In this document: piece after piece, positions 1 to 9,189 of the stretch
Layout of the letters: every line of letters begins with the position of its first letter
Numbering within the stretch: the first letter of the stretch is position 1
Program-made: the position numbers and the translations under genes
Notes under the pieces: generated by a model
What the model was told of the DNA's origin: nothing
What the model saw: only the letters and a program-made list of their open reading frames with translations
The model's database searches: none
Assembly: GCF_028683095.1 (NCBI RefSeq)
Contig: NZ_JAJUBC010000034.1
Span: forward strand, 1 to 64,000
Direction of reading: 5' to 3'
Source of the DNA: Enterovibrio gelatinilyticus
Lineage (GTDB): Bacteria > Pseudomonadota > Gammaproteobacteria > Enterobacterales > Vibrionaceae
Length of the DNA stretch: 64,000 bases

Positions 1-52
1 TTTGGTTTTACTACAGATATCAGAAAGACTTGTTTATTATCAAAAATCAATT

Positions 53-233
53 ACGAAGTGAAAATGATTAATCGTCTTCCGCCACGCAAAGAGCGCAGAT
101 TCATTGGATTTGATGCTGGATGCTGTATGGATCATTGAAGAAACTCAAGACGCCTCCCGAACAGGCCGATGCGATACTTGGCCATGAGGCGAGATTGGAT
201 GAGTTAGAAGGCTTTCAGGGCTCACTGATGTGA
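53..233 (+). pseudogene. Decayed Hha/YmoA-like gene
   Basis: Read in shifting frames, this stretch encodes pieces that match the intact small protein at 62169-62354 on the other strand: LIVFRHAKSADSLDLMLDA in one frame, then PPEQADAILGHEARLDELEG in another, ending at TGA 231-233. At least one frameshift near 140, and probably a second disruption near 67, separate the pieces, so no continuous product is possible. The family assignment (Hha/YmoA nucleoid-associated modulators) comes from the shared TD(W/Y)L..RR..T.DTL pattern of the intact paralogue. A hairpin terminator follows directly. The left edge of the relic is uncertain. Confidence 0.55.
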
Positions 234-243
234 GCCCTTTCTT
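217..243 (+). terminator. Rho-independent terminator after the Hha-like relic
   Basis: Perfect 9-bp inverted repeat AGGGCTCAC/GTGAGCCCT with a 4-base loop (217-238), followed by TTTCTTA. It overlaps the last codons of the decayed Hha-like gene. Confidence 0.65.
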
Positions 244-297
244 ATGAACTAGAAGTTGCATCAATTGCTAGCTTGAGACCTACTGATAAGTGTTCTA

Positions 298-753
298 TCA
301 TGCGTCATTCTCAAAAGCTTCTTTTACTTTTTCATTCGATGCAAGCGCATGCTCAAGAATAACCTTAGAACTATTTAGTAACTCTTCACAACGTTCAGGT
401 TCAAACCAATTCCCGTTGAACTTCCCACCGTGAAACAAATTATTTCTTACTCGACGGACATACAATAGCAACAAATCCGTATTATTTTCCGATCTAGGTG
501 GTGTATCAGACCACACAATTTTCTCTTCTCTAATCACCTGCTTCTTTGGCGGATGAGCAAGGATATACTGTCTACACTCATCGAGCTTTTCATTTTTGAT
601 AGCTTGAAACTTAGCATCAATATCCTGAGAAAATTTTGTCCAGTCTGGGGGTGCGGTACCCTCTCCCCTATGGAAAGAAGCAGCCTTCAAAGCATATTCC
701 ATTCGTGAAAAAAGCTTAAAAAAATCAAAGGATAGTCTATCTAAATTATCCAC
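298..753 (-). CDS. HEPN-domain protein, 151 aa
   Basis: The C-terminal half contains RNNLFH in the context RRVRNNLFHGGKF (about residues 100-112). This is the R-x4-H signature of HEPN domains, which are often metal-independent RNases or their inactive relatives in toxin-antitoxin and defence systems. The rest is mostly alpha-helical and charged, without membrane segments or a signal peptide. No antitoxin (MNT nucleotidyltransferase) gene lies beside it, so a classical HEPN-MNT pair is not supported. It stands alone, antisense to the Hha-like relic to its left. The HEPN call rests on the motif. The substrate and any biological role are unknown. Confidence 0.6.
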   Translation of the reverse strand: MDNLDRLSFDFFKLFSRMEYALKAASFHRGEGTAPPDWTKFSQDIDAKFQAIKNEKLDECRQYILAHPPKKQVIREEKIVWSDTPPRSENNTDLLLLYVRRVRNNLFHGGKFNGNWFEPERCEELLNSSKVILEHALASNEKVKEAFENDA

Positions 754-952
754 TGTAAGCCTTTTGTTTTAACAAGTAGCTAATGACACAGGCTATTTCC
801 CTATTGAGGATTGTCTAGAAACTGGCGGCCTGTCTCTCCGCAAGCAAAATACCACAACCCACACAAGCCGAGACTTGATTTCGATCGCATTAAAGTTTAA
901 TTGGGGATGTTTTATTCAAGGAAATTAGGTGGTTGAGCTTTAGAGAGGAGGT

Positions 953-972
953 GGGCTCATCCTAGTGAGCCC
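953..972 (-). terminator. Hairpin downstream of a small membrane-protein gene
   Basis: Perfect 7-bp inverted repeat GGGCTCA/TGAGCCC with a 6-base loop, 8 bp beyond the stop of the reverse-strand ORF ending at 980. There is no long T-run on the minus strand, so its strength as a terminator is uncertain. Confidence 0.45.
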
Positions 973-979
973 GTTTCGG

Positions 980-1138
980 TCATATCGTAAAGTTGATTTC
1001 AATCGCAACTGCAGCCCACGAAACTAAGGCTGTCTTTGATAGGTCCATGAACGCGTCAGCGTAAGGGTTATTGGTGATTACCAATAACAGATTGATAGCT
1101 ACAATCGTGATTATGAAAAGAGGTTTTAGATATCTCAA
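980..1138 (-). CDS. Possible 52-aa two-helix membrane protein
   Basis: I chose the TTG at 1138 because GAGG stands 7 bases upstream. The longer reading of the frame adds a Cys/Arg-rich N-terminus that looks non-coding. The short product has a first hydrophobic helix (LFIITIVAINLLLVI) and a second, weaker hydrophobic stretch (TALVSWAAVAIEI), consistent with a small inner-membrane protein. A hairpin follows the stop. It could instead be the 3' end of a larger, decayed membrane-protein gene. I do not recognise a family. Confidence 0.35.
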   Translation of the reverse strand: MRYLKPLFIITIVAINLLLVITNNPYADAFMDLSKTALVSWAAVAIEINFTI

Positions 1139-1517
1139 ATGCACTTCCTCGAAGTCGGATAACTGGCACAGCCACTCCTCCAGAAAGGGGCGTCTGCATT
1201 TCTTTTGCCAAATTCCCCTCAGGCAGCAAGGCAGGCTACCTGGTCGACTTCGATCCGCTACTAAAGCTAAAGCATCACAATGTGTATTCATTAAACTGCC
1301 GTGACTCTTTTAAATCAAGTCAAATTATTGAAAATATTTGTGTTTGTAAAATCACGCTAAGATTGCAAGCGATAATCTAACTTGTTACTTCGAGAGCCCA
1401 ACACTATGCGTTGACAGAGAGAAAAGGCGTGAAGGGCTCTTACTGACGATTAGAGCGGGTTTGGCGAGATAAAGCGAACCAAGGCGCCCGCTTTGCGTGT
1501 GATGCGATGAAAGGCAA

Positions 1518-1816
1518 CTAACACCCCACCCAGCCTTTCATCGTCGCACTCTCCGTCACGGCTGGCAGTTGGTAACCGACACGCTCGTTAAGGGTCTCTA
1601 CCGGGACGATAGTCTCGCAGTACTTCGCCCCCTTCACAATATCCTGTTCCATCACAAAGGCTACGCCGTTTCCTTCAAAGTCATAAACCAACTTGTAGAA
1701 GCCGTCCTGCACTTCTGGGAACCCAGCGGGCAAAACGGGGAGTAGATGTCAGCGGAAACAGAGGTGGAAAACAAAAGTAGCGCAGCGAGCTTGGTTGTTT
1801 TCTTGATGATGCCCAT
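1518..1816 (-). pseudogene. Exported small protein with a one-base frameshift
   Basis: The ATG at 1816 opens a clear Sec signal peptide (KK, then LAALLLFSTSVSA, likely cut before DIYS). After about 26 codons the coding signal moves to another frame and continues as PVLPAGFPEVQDGFYKLVYD to the stop at 1518, giving a full product of about 98 residues. The switch falls in CCCCGTTTT at about 1732-1740. One extra base in either homopolymer would restore a single frame. It is either a real frameshift or a sequencing indel. The mature part is acidic with two Cys and shows no family I recognise. A nearby antisense ORF is a shadow of it. Confidence 0.55.
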
Positions 1817-2116
1817 ATCCAGAATGTCAGGTATCACTTTTGCACCTGCTCACCATGCTGTCAGATTAGATTTACCATTCCGTAGCGATGTTCACATTGC
1901 TCTTAAGTTCATTGAATCAGAAAGATAAGGAAAAACTGGCGTGGTATTTTGGATGAGGAATATTGGAGGGGGTGGGAATATTTCCTTTTATTATTAATAA
2001 GTTGAAAACAGCCAACATTTACACTGTAAACCGAAAGTCCAGATAATAAATCATCAGGATGATGCATCCTTGCGCTACGCTATATAAGGTAAACCTATAG
2101 GAAATAAAGAAAAACC
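1817..2116. other. Intergenic region with a parS2 site
   Basis: About 300 bp between divergent genes. Apart from the parS2 site at 2017-2031 and a weak AT-rich TATATAAG upstream of the GH13 gene, I see no gene or RNA signal. Confidence 0.4.
2017..2031. promoter_or_regulatory. parS2: parS2 site (ParB2 binding)
   Basis: ATTTACACTGTAAAC matches the chromosome-2 centromere consensus NTTTACANTGTAAAN at every fixed position. It lies about 13 kb from the parAB2 operon, in the gap upstream of the GH13 gene. Confidence 0.85.
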
Positions 2117-3733
2117 ATGAAACTGAATGCATCACCCATTCTCTACCATATATATGTTAGAAGCTTCTTTGACAGCAATGGAGATGGCGTTGGCGATCTC
2201 AATGGCATTCGAGAGAAGCTCGATTACTTTGCATGGTTAAATGTCGACGGCATTTTATTGTCTCCGATTTTTGAATCGCCGTTGAGTGATTTTGGGTATG
2301 ACATTACCAACCTCTGCGCCATCAATCCCGAATATGGAGACATGTCGACTTTCACCGTGCTGGTGGAAGAGGCCAAGGAGAGAGGCATTGCGGTTTTTAT
2401 TGATTTTGTTGCGAATCACACGTCCAGTAAGCATCCTTGGTTTTTAGAGAGCGCCCGCAATAAAACCAACGAAAAAGCAGAATGGTATGTTTGGTCGCCA
2501 GCACGTGCAGATGGCACACCACCGAATAACTGGCTGACCATTTTTGGGGAATCAGCATGGCGATGGCACCCTACGCGTGGTGAGTATTATCTGCACAATA
2601 CCCTAAGCAACCAACCCGATTTAAATTACCGAAATCCCAACGTCATTCGTCAATTAATGAAAGATGTCCGATTTTGGCTAGACACAGGAATCACTGGTCT
2701 AAGGCTTGATTCAGTCAACCTTTTCCTGCATGACGATAAGTTGCGCAATAATCCTCCGCGCCATTTGGGCTGGCAAGATGAAGCAAGAAGCGACCCTTAT
2801 CGTTACCAGAGCCAGCGTTATAACATCAGCCGACCAGAAAACATCCATTTGCTCAAACAATTGCGGGTGATTGCCGACGGGTACGATGATAAAAAATGGC
2901 TGCTCGGCTCACTAAGCGATCCATCACCGTATGCAGTCATCGACCGATATACCAGTGAAGGGGATGCCCTTGATGCAGCCAATATCTTTGAATCGCTATG
3001 CCTTTGCCAAAACGTGCAACAAGTCGGTGAACAGTTCACTGAATTCTTCAATGCCGTTCATCCTGGGTTAGGCTGCTGGGGGCTGGGTAACCACGACATA
3101 GCCCGCACGGTATCTCGCTGGCAACACGCCAATAATGCCCCTGCAGCAGCGAAAATGTTGCTTAGTCTCCTTTGCTCCCTTCAAGGGGTGATTAGCATTT
3201 ATCAAGGCGAAGAATTGGGACTGCCTGAAGCGAATGTCTCCCCTTCAGATCGTAAAGACTTATTTGGTCAGCAAGTGATTGCTAATTACGTGGGGCGAGA
3301 TGGATGTCGTACACCATTGCCTTGGAATGAAAAAGCCCCTTTCTTTGGATTCAGTACACAATCGCCTTGGTTGCCGATTGACGATAAGCACCGGACGTTT
3401 TCAATTGATTCACAGAAAAAAGAGCCTCAGTCCACGTTAAATTTCACCCGAGAACTGCTGGAATGGCGACAAAAGCAGCCTGCTTTGTGCGAAGGCAGTT
3501 GCCGCATGTTGGCATTCAATGAAGCGCTCATGGTGTTTGAACGTCACCACGAATCACAAACCTTGGTCATTGCCATCAATGGGTCCAACCAAGACGCCAC
3601 TATCCGCTTGAACTTACCGAGTCCGGCAATAACGCTACCTCTTCCCCATATGAAGGTCTCGCCGCCCGAGCAAAACCAACCATTACACTTGGGGCCTTGG
3701 CAGGTTTGGGTAGGCGAGATTCACAGCAACTAG
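2117..3733 (+). CDS. GH13 alpha-glucosidase homologue lacking the acid/base Glu
   Basis: A 538-residue TIM-barrel protein of the oligo-1,6-/alpha-glucosidase branch of GH13. Conserved region I (DFVANHTS, about 96-103), region II with the nucleophile Asp198 (GLRLDSV) and region IV with Asp328 (GNHD) are present. Region III is not: where the intact paralogue at 6719-8350 reads TVGEIGDDNP with Glu272, this protein reads LLGSLSDPSP, placing Ser265 at the general acid/base position. Classical hydrolysis is therefore unlikely. The rest of the fold, including the C-terminal beta domain, is retained, which argues for a preserved non-catalytic or altered function, such as sugar binding, rather than simple decay. 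It is a single gene on the opposite strand from the alpha-glucoside operon. No signal peptide is present, so it should be cytoplasmic. Confidence 0.85.
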   Translation: MKLNASPILYHIYVRSFFDSNGDGVGDLNGIREKLDYFAWLNVDGILLSPIFESPLSDFGYDITNLCAINPEYGDMSTFTVLVEEAKERGIAVFIDFVANHTSSKHPWFLESARNKTNEKAEWYVWSPARADGTPPNNWLTIFGESAWRWHPTRGEYYLHNTLSNQPDLNYRNPNVIRQLMKDVRFWLDTGITGLRLDSVNLFLHDDKLRNNPPRHLGWQDEARSDPYRYQSQRYNISRPENIHLLKQLRVIADGYDDKKWLLGSLSDPSPYAVIDRYTSEGDALDAANIFESLCLCQNVQQVGEQFTEFFNAVHPGLGCWGLGNHDIARTVSRWQHANNAPAAAKMLLSLLCSLQGVISIYQGEELGLPEANVSPSDRKDLFGQQVIANYVGRDGCRTPLPWNEKAPFFGFSTQSPWLPIDDKHRTFSIDSQKKEPQSTLNFTRELLEWRQKQPALCEGSCRMLAFNEALMVFERHHESQTLVIAINGSNQDATIRLNLPSPAITLPLPHMKVSPPEQNQPLHLGPWQVWVGEIHSN

Positions 3734-3913
3734 TTGTTTATAAGCATAAATCCTATATTGATTAACACCATACTAAGATGCCTCTAATTTAGAAAATGCT
3801 CATTGTTGAACAAACAAACAGGGCAAATTACGACCATACTGTGATCTCCAAGCCCTCTATAAAACCTAACAAGCTTGGACAGTGGAAGTTATGTCGTTTA
3901 AAAGGAGATACTG

Positions 3914-5461
3914 ATGACAGATCCTGTCGTGTTTGATAATAAACCTACAAAAATCGACCTAGAAAAAGGCAAAGAGTATTACTACTGTCGTTGTGGGCGC
4001 TCAGCATCACAACCCTACTGCGACGGCTCCCATGCAGGTACTGATATCACCCCGCTCGCTTACAAAGCAGAGAAAGATGGCGAAGCCTATTTCTGTGCCT
4101 GTAAGCATTCTGCCAACTTACCCTTTTGCGATGGCACACATACGCGCTATACCGAAGAGGATGTGGGTAAACCCGCGCCAGAAGTGATCGTTACTGACGC
4201 GGCAACACAACCCGCCGCAAAAGCGACGAAAGAAGAGCCGAACGTGGAGCTGATCCACCAGCTTGCAAAAGATGGCCTGACTAAGTTTGGGCATCACGGT
4301 CCTATGACCTCTATGGGTGTGCCTCGCTATCAATTACCAGAGTGGGATCAAATCCAAATCATGGTGGCGCAAATGGCGGCCAAACCATTGCTGGACGACG
4401 CAGGCGTAGGCACCGAATTGGTGATTGGCCCTAATGCGAAAAAACCGCTGACATTGAAAACGCCGCTGTTTGTATCCGACATGAGCTTTGGTGCACTGTC
4501 TGAAGAAGCCAAAGTGGCGTTAGCCAAAGGCGCTGAATTAGCGGGTACGGGAATTTGCTCAGGTGAAGGCGGTATGCTGCCCGAAGAGCAAGCTGCCAAC
4601 AGCCGCTATTTTTACGAACTGGCCAGTGCAGAGTTTGGTTACAACAAAGACTTAATGAAAAAAGTCCAAGCCTTCCACTTTAAGGGCGGTCAAGGGGCAA
4701 AAACGGGTACTGGTGGTCACCTGCCAGGTATCAAAAACAAAGGGAAAATATCTCAAGTACGCGGCATTGCTGAGGGCACCGATGCCATCTCCCCGTCCAC
4801 GTTCACGGACATGAAAACCACGGCGGATTTTGCGCGCTTTGCGGATGACGTGAGAAAAGAAAGTGGCGGCATTCCTATTGGTTTCAAACTCAGTGCCAAC
4901 CATGTTGAACGTGATATGGCGTTTGCACTGGAAGCGGGCGCTGACTACATCATTCTTGACGGACGTGGTGGCGGTACAGGTGCAGCCCCTGTCATGTTCC
5001 GTGACCACATCAGCGTGCCAACGATTCCCGCATTGGCGCGTGCACGTCACTTCCTTGATTCGCAAGGTGTCAACGGCGTAACACTGATCATTACTGGCGG
5101 TTTACGTGTACCGAGCGACTTTGTGAAAGCTTTGGCATTGGGTGCGGACGGTATTGCCCTATCCAACAGCGCAATGCAAGCCATTGGTTGTGTCGGCGCG
5201 CGTATGTGTAATTCAAACATGTGCCCATCAGGCATTGCAACGCAAGACCCAGAGCTTCGCAAACGCATGAACGTGGACGTTGGCGCAGAGCGCTTACAAA
5301 ACTTCTTCAATGCATCGACACACTTGATGCAAGTGATGGCACGAGCATGTGGACATGATCACCTCAACAAGTTTGTGATTGATGATCTGGCGACCTTCCA
5401 CAAAGACATGGCAGAGCTTACAGGGATCCCTTATTCCGGTGTTGGACCACGATCGTGGTAA
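3914..5461 (+). CDS. CDGSH-type Fe-S / glutamate synthase-like FMN protein
   Basis: 515 residues. The N-terminus carries two CDGSH modules, CxC...PYCDGSH at 25-40 and CxC...PFCDGTH at 61-76; each would ligate a 2Fe-2S cluster through 3 Cys and 1 His. An Ala/Lys-rich linker (to about 110) leads into a domain like the FMN-binding synthase part of GltB, with SDMSFGALS, SGEGG, DGRGGGTGAAP and ITGGLRVPSD. The 3Fe-4S motif CVGARMCNSNMCPSG lies near 430. There is no glutaminase domain, so it is not a complete glutamate synthase; an oxidoreductase role is likely and the substrate is unknown. The start has AAAAGGAGAT just upstream. A bidirectional terminator follows the stop. Confidence 0.85.
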   Translation: MTDPVVFDNKPTKIDLEKGKEYYYCRCGRSASQPYCDGSHAGTDITPLAYKAEKDGEAYFCACKHSANLPFCDGTHTRYTEEDVGKPAPEVIVTDAATQPAAKATKEEPNVELIHQLAKDGLTKFGHHGPMTSMGVPRYQLPEWDQIQIMVAQMAAKPLLDDAGVGTELVIGPNAKKPLTLKTPLFVSDMSFGALSEEAKVALAKGAELAGTGICSGEGGMLPEEQAANSRYFYELASAEFGYNKDLMKKVQAFHFKGGQGAKTGTGGHLPGIKNKGKISQVRGIAEGTDAISPSTFTDMKTTADFARFADDVRKESGGIPIGFKLSANHVERDMAFALEAGADYIILDGRGGGTGAAPVMFRDHISVPTIPALARARHFLDSQGVNGVTLIITGGLRVPSDFVKALALGADGIALSNSAMQAIGCVGARMCNSNMCPSGIATQDPELRKRMNVDVGAERLQNFFNASTHLMQVMARACGHDHLNKFVIDDLATFHKDMAELTGIPYSGVGPRSW

Positions 5462-5481
5462 TTCACAAAGATTAAGCAAAA

Positions 5482-5512
5482 AAAGAGGCAGGGATCATCC
5501 CTGCCTCTTTCA
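5482..5512. terminator. Bidirectional terminator between convergent units
   Basis: Perfect 13-bp stem AAAGAGGCAGGGA/TCCCTGCCTCTTT around a 3-base loop, with A-rich left and T-rich right flanks. It serves both the CDGSH/GltS gene (+) and the ABC transporter operon ending at 5573 (-). Confidence 0.85.
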
Positions 5513-5572
5513 TTTCTAGTTTATGTTACTGAGATCTGACGAGCTAATTTGCAATCAACGCATCTCAACGCG

Positions 5573-6709
5573 TCAGTCGTTAGCAACAACCAGTGAAGGC
5601 TTGGTCTCTCCCACGACAGAACGCGGGTGTGCCTTACCGTCTTTGTCGAACAGATGGCAGTATTCCGCAGGGAACTCAATACAACGCTTGTCTCCCGCAC
5701 GAATCGTCGTTTGCCCTTCTATGCGAATAACTACGGGGTCCTTACTTTGTGGTGTATTGAAATACATCAAGCATTCGTTACCCAATTGCTCAACCACACT
5801 AAGCTCAACACCCCCCTCTTGTATCGCATCCTTCTCGCCAAACTGAATATGCTCAGGACGAATACCTATCACCGCAGGATCGCCGACCTTGGCATGACGA
5901 GTATTCGCCGCCACGGTGATTTCCTGACCACGGTGAATTTGCACACGTGTCATCACATCCCCTGTTTCCACGATATCAGCCGTTAAAAAGTTCATTTTTG
6001 GCGAACCAATAAAGCCAGCCACAAACGTGTTTGCAGGGTGATTATATAGCTCAAGGGGGGAACCAACTTGCTCCACTCGACCCGCATCAAGCACCACGAT
6101 CTTGGTAGCGAGCGTCATGGCTTCAACCTGATCGTGTGTCACGTAGATCATGGTTGCGCCCAAACGCTCATGCAAGCGAGCGATCTCCATACGCATCTGT
6201 ACACGCAAAGACGCATCCAAATTTGACAGTGGTTCATCAAACAAGAACACTTTTGGCTCACGCACAATCGCGCGACCAATCGCAACACGCTGACGTTGTC
6301 CGCCCGACAACTCTTTCGGCTTCCGATCCAACAGAGGTTCTAGCTGTAATGCCGCCGCCACTTCGCGCACTTTTTCATCCACGGTTTTCGGTTCGGTTTT
6401 AGCCAATTGAAGGCCAAAGGCCATATTTTCGTAGACCGTCATATGCGGATAGAGCGCGTAAGACTGAAATACCATACCGATCCCACGCTCTGGTGGTGGA
6501 AGATCGTTACAAACACGCCCTTCGATCATAAGTTCGCCACTGGTGATATCTTCCAGCCCCGCGATCAATCGCAACAATGTCGATTTACCACAACCCGATG
6601 GACCGACAAACACCACGAAATCACCGGATTGAATATCTAGATCTACATCTTTGGTAACATGAACTTTGCCAAATTTCTTATTTACTTGCTTTAAAATGAC
6701 CTCAGCCAT
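5573..6709 (-). CDS. Sugar ABC transporter ATPase (MalK/UgpC type)
   Basis: 378 residues, the nucleotide-binding subunit of an oligosaccharide importer. Walker [12 protein letters not shown] is near residue 37, the signature [14 protein letters not shown] near 135, Walker [13 protein letters not shown] directly after, and the H-loop as YVTHD. The C-terminal third (about 240-378) is the TOBE/regulatory domain typical of MalK-like proteins that serve CUT1 transporters. It is the last gene of a five-gene reverse-strand operon and lies 9 bp after the alpha-glucosidase gene. The gene order binding protein-permease-permease-glucosidase-ATPase is the aglEFGAK layout of alpha-glucoside uptake systems. 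Substrate specificity is inferred from context. Confidence 0.92.
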   Translation of the reverse strand: MAEVILKQVNKKFGKVHVTKDVDLDIQSGDFVVFVGPSGCGKSTLLRLIAGLEDITSGELMIEGRVCNDLPPPERGIGMVFQSYALYPHMTVYENMAFGLQLAKTEPKTVDEKVREVAAALQLEPLLDRKPKELSGGQRQRVAIGRAIVREPKVFLFDEPLSNLDASLRVQMRMEIARLHERLGATMIYVTHDQVEAMTLATKIVVLDAGRVEQVGSPLELYNHPANTFVAGFIGSPKMNFLTADIVETGDVMTRVQIHRGQEITVAANTRHAKVGDPAVIGIRPEHIQFGEKDAIQEGGVELSVVEQLGNECLMYFNTPQSKDPVVIRIEGQTTIRAGDKRCIEFPAEYCHLFDKDGKAHPRSVVGETKPSLVVAND

Positions 6710-6718
6710 AATGCATCC

Positions 6719-8350
6719 TTACCCGTTTAATTTTGTTGCGAATGCCGCCTGATACGGTGGCAAGATGACCGAGTCATCACGAATATCAAAGGTAAAGCCA
6801 TGTCCTTCCAACGCTTGCCAATCGCCTGCGGGCAAAGTCATGGTCATCTCTGAGTCAGTGAGATTGAACGCCGCTATCACTGTCTGATTAGACGTAGAAC
6901 GAACAAAGGACAATCCTTGCACACTTGACGACAGGTCAGTGAGATCGCCATTCACCAGTGCAAGGTGCTGTTTACGCCAGCGCAAATAGCCTCGGTAATG
7001 CGCGAGCATGCTATTTACGTCCGCTTCCTGTTGATCCACAGCGAGCGCATTGTGTCTCACATCAACAGGTAGCCAAGGCTCATTTTCACTGAATCCCGCA
7101 TGATCTTGCTTTGCTGCCCAAGGGATGGGTGTGCGGCAACCATCTCGACCTTTGTATTCGGGCCAAAACGGAATGCCGTAAGGATCTTGAATCTTATCGA
7201 AGGGAATATCGGCTTCAGGAAGTCCCAACTCTTCACCTTGATACAAGCACACACTGCCTCTTAGCGAGGTCAGCAGCGCAAGCAGCACTTTGCCATAGGC
7301 GAATGGATCAGACTCTTTGTCACCCCATCGAGAGATGCAACGCACCACGTCGTGGTTTGACAATGCCCAACACGGCCAGCCATCCCCAATCGCCGCTTCG
7401 ATGTTTTTGATCACTGATGCCAAGTACGACGGAGAACGATGCACGTTCAGCAAATCGAAGGTATACGCCATATGGAGTTTGTCGTTACCGCTGGTGTATT
7501 CCGCCATCAATGCCAATGGGTTGTCATCGCCAATCTCCCCCACTGTCGTGATGTGATCATATTGGTCCAACAGTGTTCGTAAGCGCTTGAGAAACCGAAT
7601 ATTCTCCGGCTGCGAAATATCGTAACGGTGCTTTTGCATGGAATACGGGTTGGTACCCGGTACGCCAAGTGATTTGCTGTCCCCCGCAGACAATGGCGGG
7701 TTATCGCGCAATTGACGGTCATGGGTATAGAAATTGACGGTATCTAGACGAAATCCATCCACACCAAGATCCAGCCAAAATTTCACAACCTCAAGCAAAT
7801 GTTCAACCACATCTGGATTGTGAAAGTTCAAGTCAGGCTGGCTGACCAAGAAGTTGTGAAGATAGTACTGTTGGCGGCGACTCTCCCATTGCCATGCGCA
7901 CCCACCAAAGATCGAGAGCCAATTGTTCGGCGGCGTACCGTCAGGTTTAGGATCGGCCCAGACATACCAATCCGATTTAGCATTGTCGCGGCTCACGCGA
8001 CTCTCCTCGAACCAAGCATGCTCATCCGACGTATGGCTAAGCACTTGATCAATCATAACTTTGAGTCCGAGGTCATGTGCGGCATGAACCAATGTTTTGA
8101 AGTCGTCTAACGACCCAAACAGAGGGTCGACATCGCAATAATCAGAGACGTCATAGCCGAAATCTTTCATTGGAGACGTAAAAAATGGCGACAGCCAAAT
8201 CGCATCCACACCCAATGCTGCAATGTATGGGAGTTGCTGGGTGATACCCGGTAAATCCCCTATTCCATCTTGGTTGGCATCATAAAAGCTACGCGGATAG
8301 ATTTGGTAAATCACTGCGCCACGCCACCAAGGCATAGTTTGTTGTGTCAT
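6719..8350 (-). CDS. aglA: Alpha-glucosidase, GH13
   Basis: 543 residues with the complete GH13 catalytic set: region II GFRLDTV with nucleophile Asp203, region III TVGEIGDD with acid/base Glu272, and region IV SNHDVVR with Asp334. It resembles oligo-1,6-glucosidase, trehalose-6-phosphate hydrolase and AglA enzymes and has no signal peptide, so it should cleave alpha-glucosides in the cytoplasm after import by the adjacent ABC system. It lies between the second permease and the ATPase in one operon with gaps of 7-8 bp. Whether the preferred substrate is trehalose, maltose or sucrose cannot be read from the sequence. It is the catalytically intact paralogue of the protein at 2117-3733. Confidence 0.9.
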   Translation of the reverse strand: MTQQTMPWWRGAVIYQIYPRSFYDANQDGIGDLPGITQQLPYIAALGVDAIWLSPFFTSPMKDFGYDVSDYCDVDPLFGSLDDFKTLVHAAHDLGLKVMIDQVLSHTSDEHAWFEESRVSRDNAKSDWYVWADPKPDGTPPNNWLSIFGGCAWQWESRRQQYYLHNFLVSQPDLNFHNPDVVEHLLEVVKFWLDLGVDGFRLDTVNFYTHDRQLRDNPPLSAGDSKSLGVPGTNPYSMQKHRYDISQPENIRFLKRLRTLLDQYDHITTVGEIGDDNPLALMAEYTSGNDKLHMAYTFDLLNVHRSPSYLASVIKNIEAAIGDGWPCWALSNHDVVRCISRWGDKESDPFAYGKVLLALLTSLRGSVCLYQGEELGLPEADIPFDKIQDPYGIPFWPEYKGRDGCRTPIPWAAKQDHAGFSENEPWLPVDVRHNALAVDQQEADVNSMLAHYRGYLRWRKQHLALVNGDLTDLSSSVQGLSFVRSTSNQTVIAAFNLTDSEMTMTLPAGDWQALEGHGFTFDIRDDSVILPPYQAAFATKLNG

Positions 8351-8357
8351 ATTGTCA

Positions 8358-9188
8358 TTATCCCTTCACAGCGCCCGCAGTAAGGCCTGAAACAATGCGG
8401 CGCTGAAATACCAGTACCATCACAATGAGTGGCACAGTGACAATCACTGAAGCCGCCATGATCGTGCCCCATGGCAATTCATATTGACCCGCGCCCGATA
8501 TCAAGGCGATCGCCACTGGCACAGTTCGCTCCTCGTTGGTCAAGGTGAACGTCAGTGCAAACAGGAACTCATTCCATGCAGCAATAAACGCCAACAAGCC
8601 TGTGGTCACCAACGCTGGCCAAAGCAGCGGCATCAACACCTTCGTAATGATTTGCCACGGCGTTGCACCATCCACTATCGCTGCCTCTTCCAGCTCTAAT
8701 GGCAATTGCTGCATGAAGGTGGTCAGCACCCAAACCGTGAACGGCAAAGTGAAGATCATGTAAGCCAAGGCCAAACCGGGCATGGAGTTATAAAGCCCCA
8801 ATCCGCGGATCAACTCGAACAACCCAGACAACACTGCCACTTGTGGGAACATGGACACGCCTAAAATCGTAAGAAGAACCACGTTTCGCCCTCTAAACCT
8901 TATACGCCCAAGCGCATAAGAGGCTGTAACGCCAAGCAAAAGTGAAATGGCGACGACCACGGTAGAAACACCCACAGAGTTGAGCAAATTCCGACCAAAC
9001 GTCCCGCCAGAGAATACGGATGCGTAGTTGCTCCAATCAAACACTGAAGGGAAATATTCCACTTCAAACAAGGCTGATCCAGACTTGAATGAGGTGACAA
9101 TGGCGTAGTAAAACGGGAACACGGAGAAAACAACGATCACCGCAACGAGCAGGTAAAAACCGGCTTGCAAATACCATTTTTTTGACAT
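8358..9188 (-). CDS. Sugar ABC transporter permease, MalG type
   Basis: Inner-membrane subunit with about six helices and the cytoplasmic EAA loop (ELEEAAIVDGATPW, about residue 180) that contacts the ATPase. I use the ATG at 9188 (276 aa) because AGGGG stands 8 bases upstream. An in-frame ATG at 9203 would overlap the upstream permease gene by 14 bp and lacks such a site. Its first helix (FYLLVAVIVVFSVFPFYYAI) is typical of MalG/AglG proteins. It pairs with the MalF-type permease encoded directly upstream. Confidence 0.9.
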   Translation of the reverse strand: MSKKWYLQAGFYLLVAVIVVFSVFPFYYAIVTSFKSGSALFEVEYFPSVFDWSNYASVFSGGTFGRNLLNSVGVSTVVVAISLLLGVTASYALGRIRFRGRNVVLLTILGVSMFPQVAVLSGLFELIRGLGLYNSMPGLALAYMIFTLPFTVWVLTTFMQQLPLELEEAAIVDGATPWQIITKVLMPLLWPALVTTGLLAFIAAWNEFLFALTFTLTNEERTVPVAIALISGAGQYELPWGTIMAASVIVTVPLIVMVLVFQRRIVSGLTAGAVKG

Positions 9189-9189
9189 G

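Noticed and set aside
298-753. HEPN-MNT toxin-antitoxin module
   Set aside because: No nucleotidyltransferase-like or other antitoxin ORF is adjacent on either side.
1071-1304. 77-aa forward ORF
   Set aside because: Antisense to the small membrane-protein frame and very basic/Ser-rich; the reverse strand has the better coding signal.
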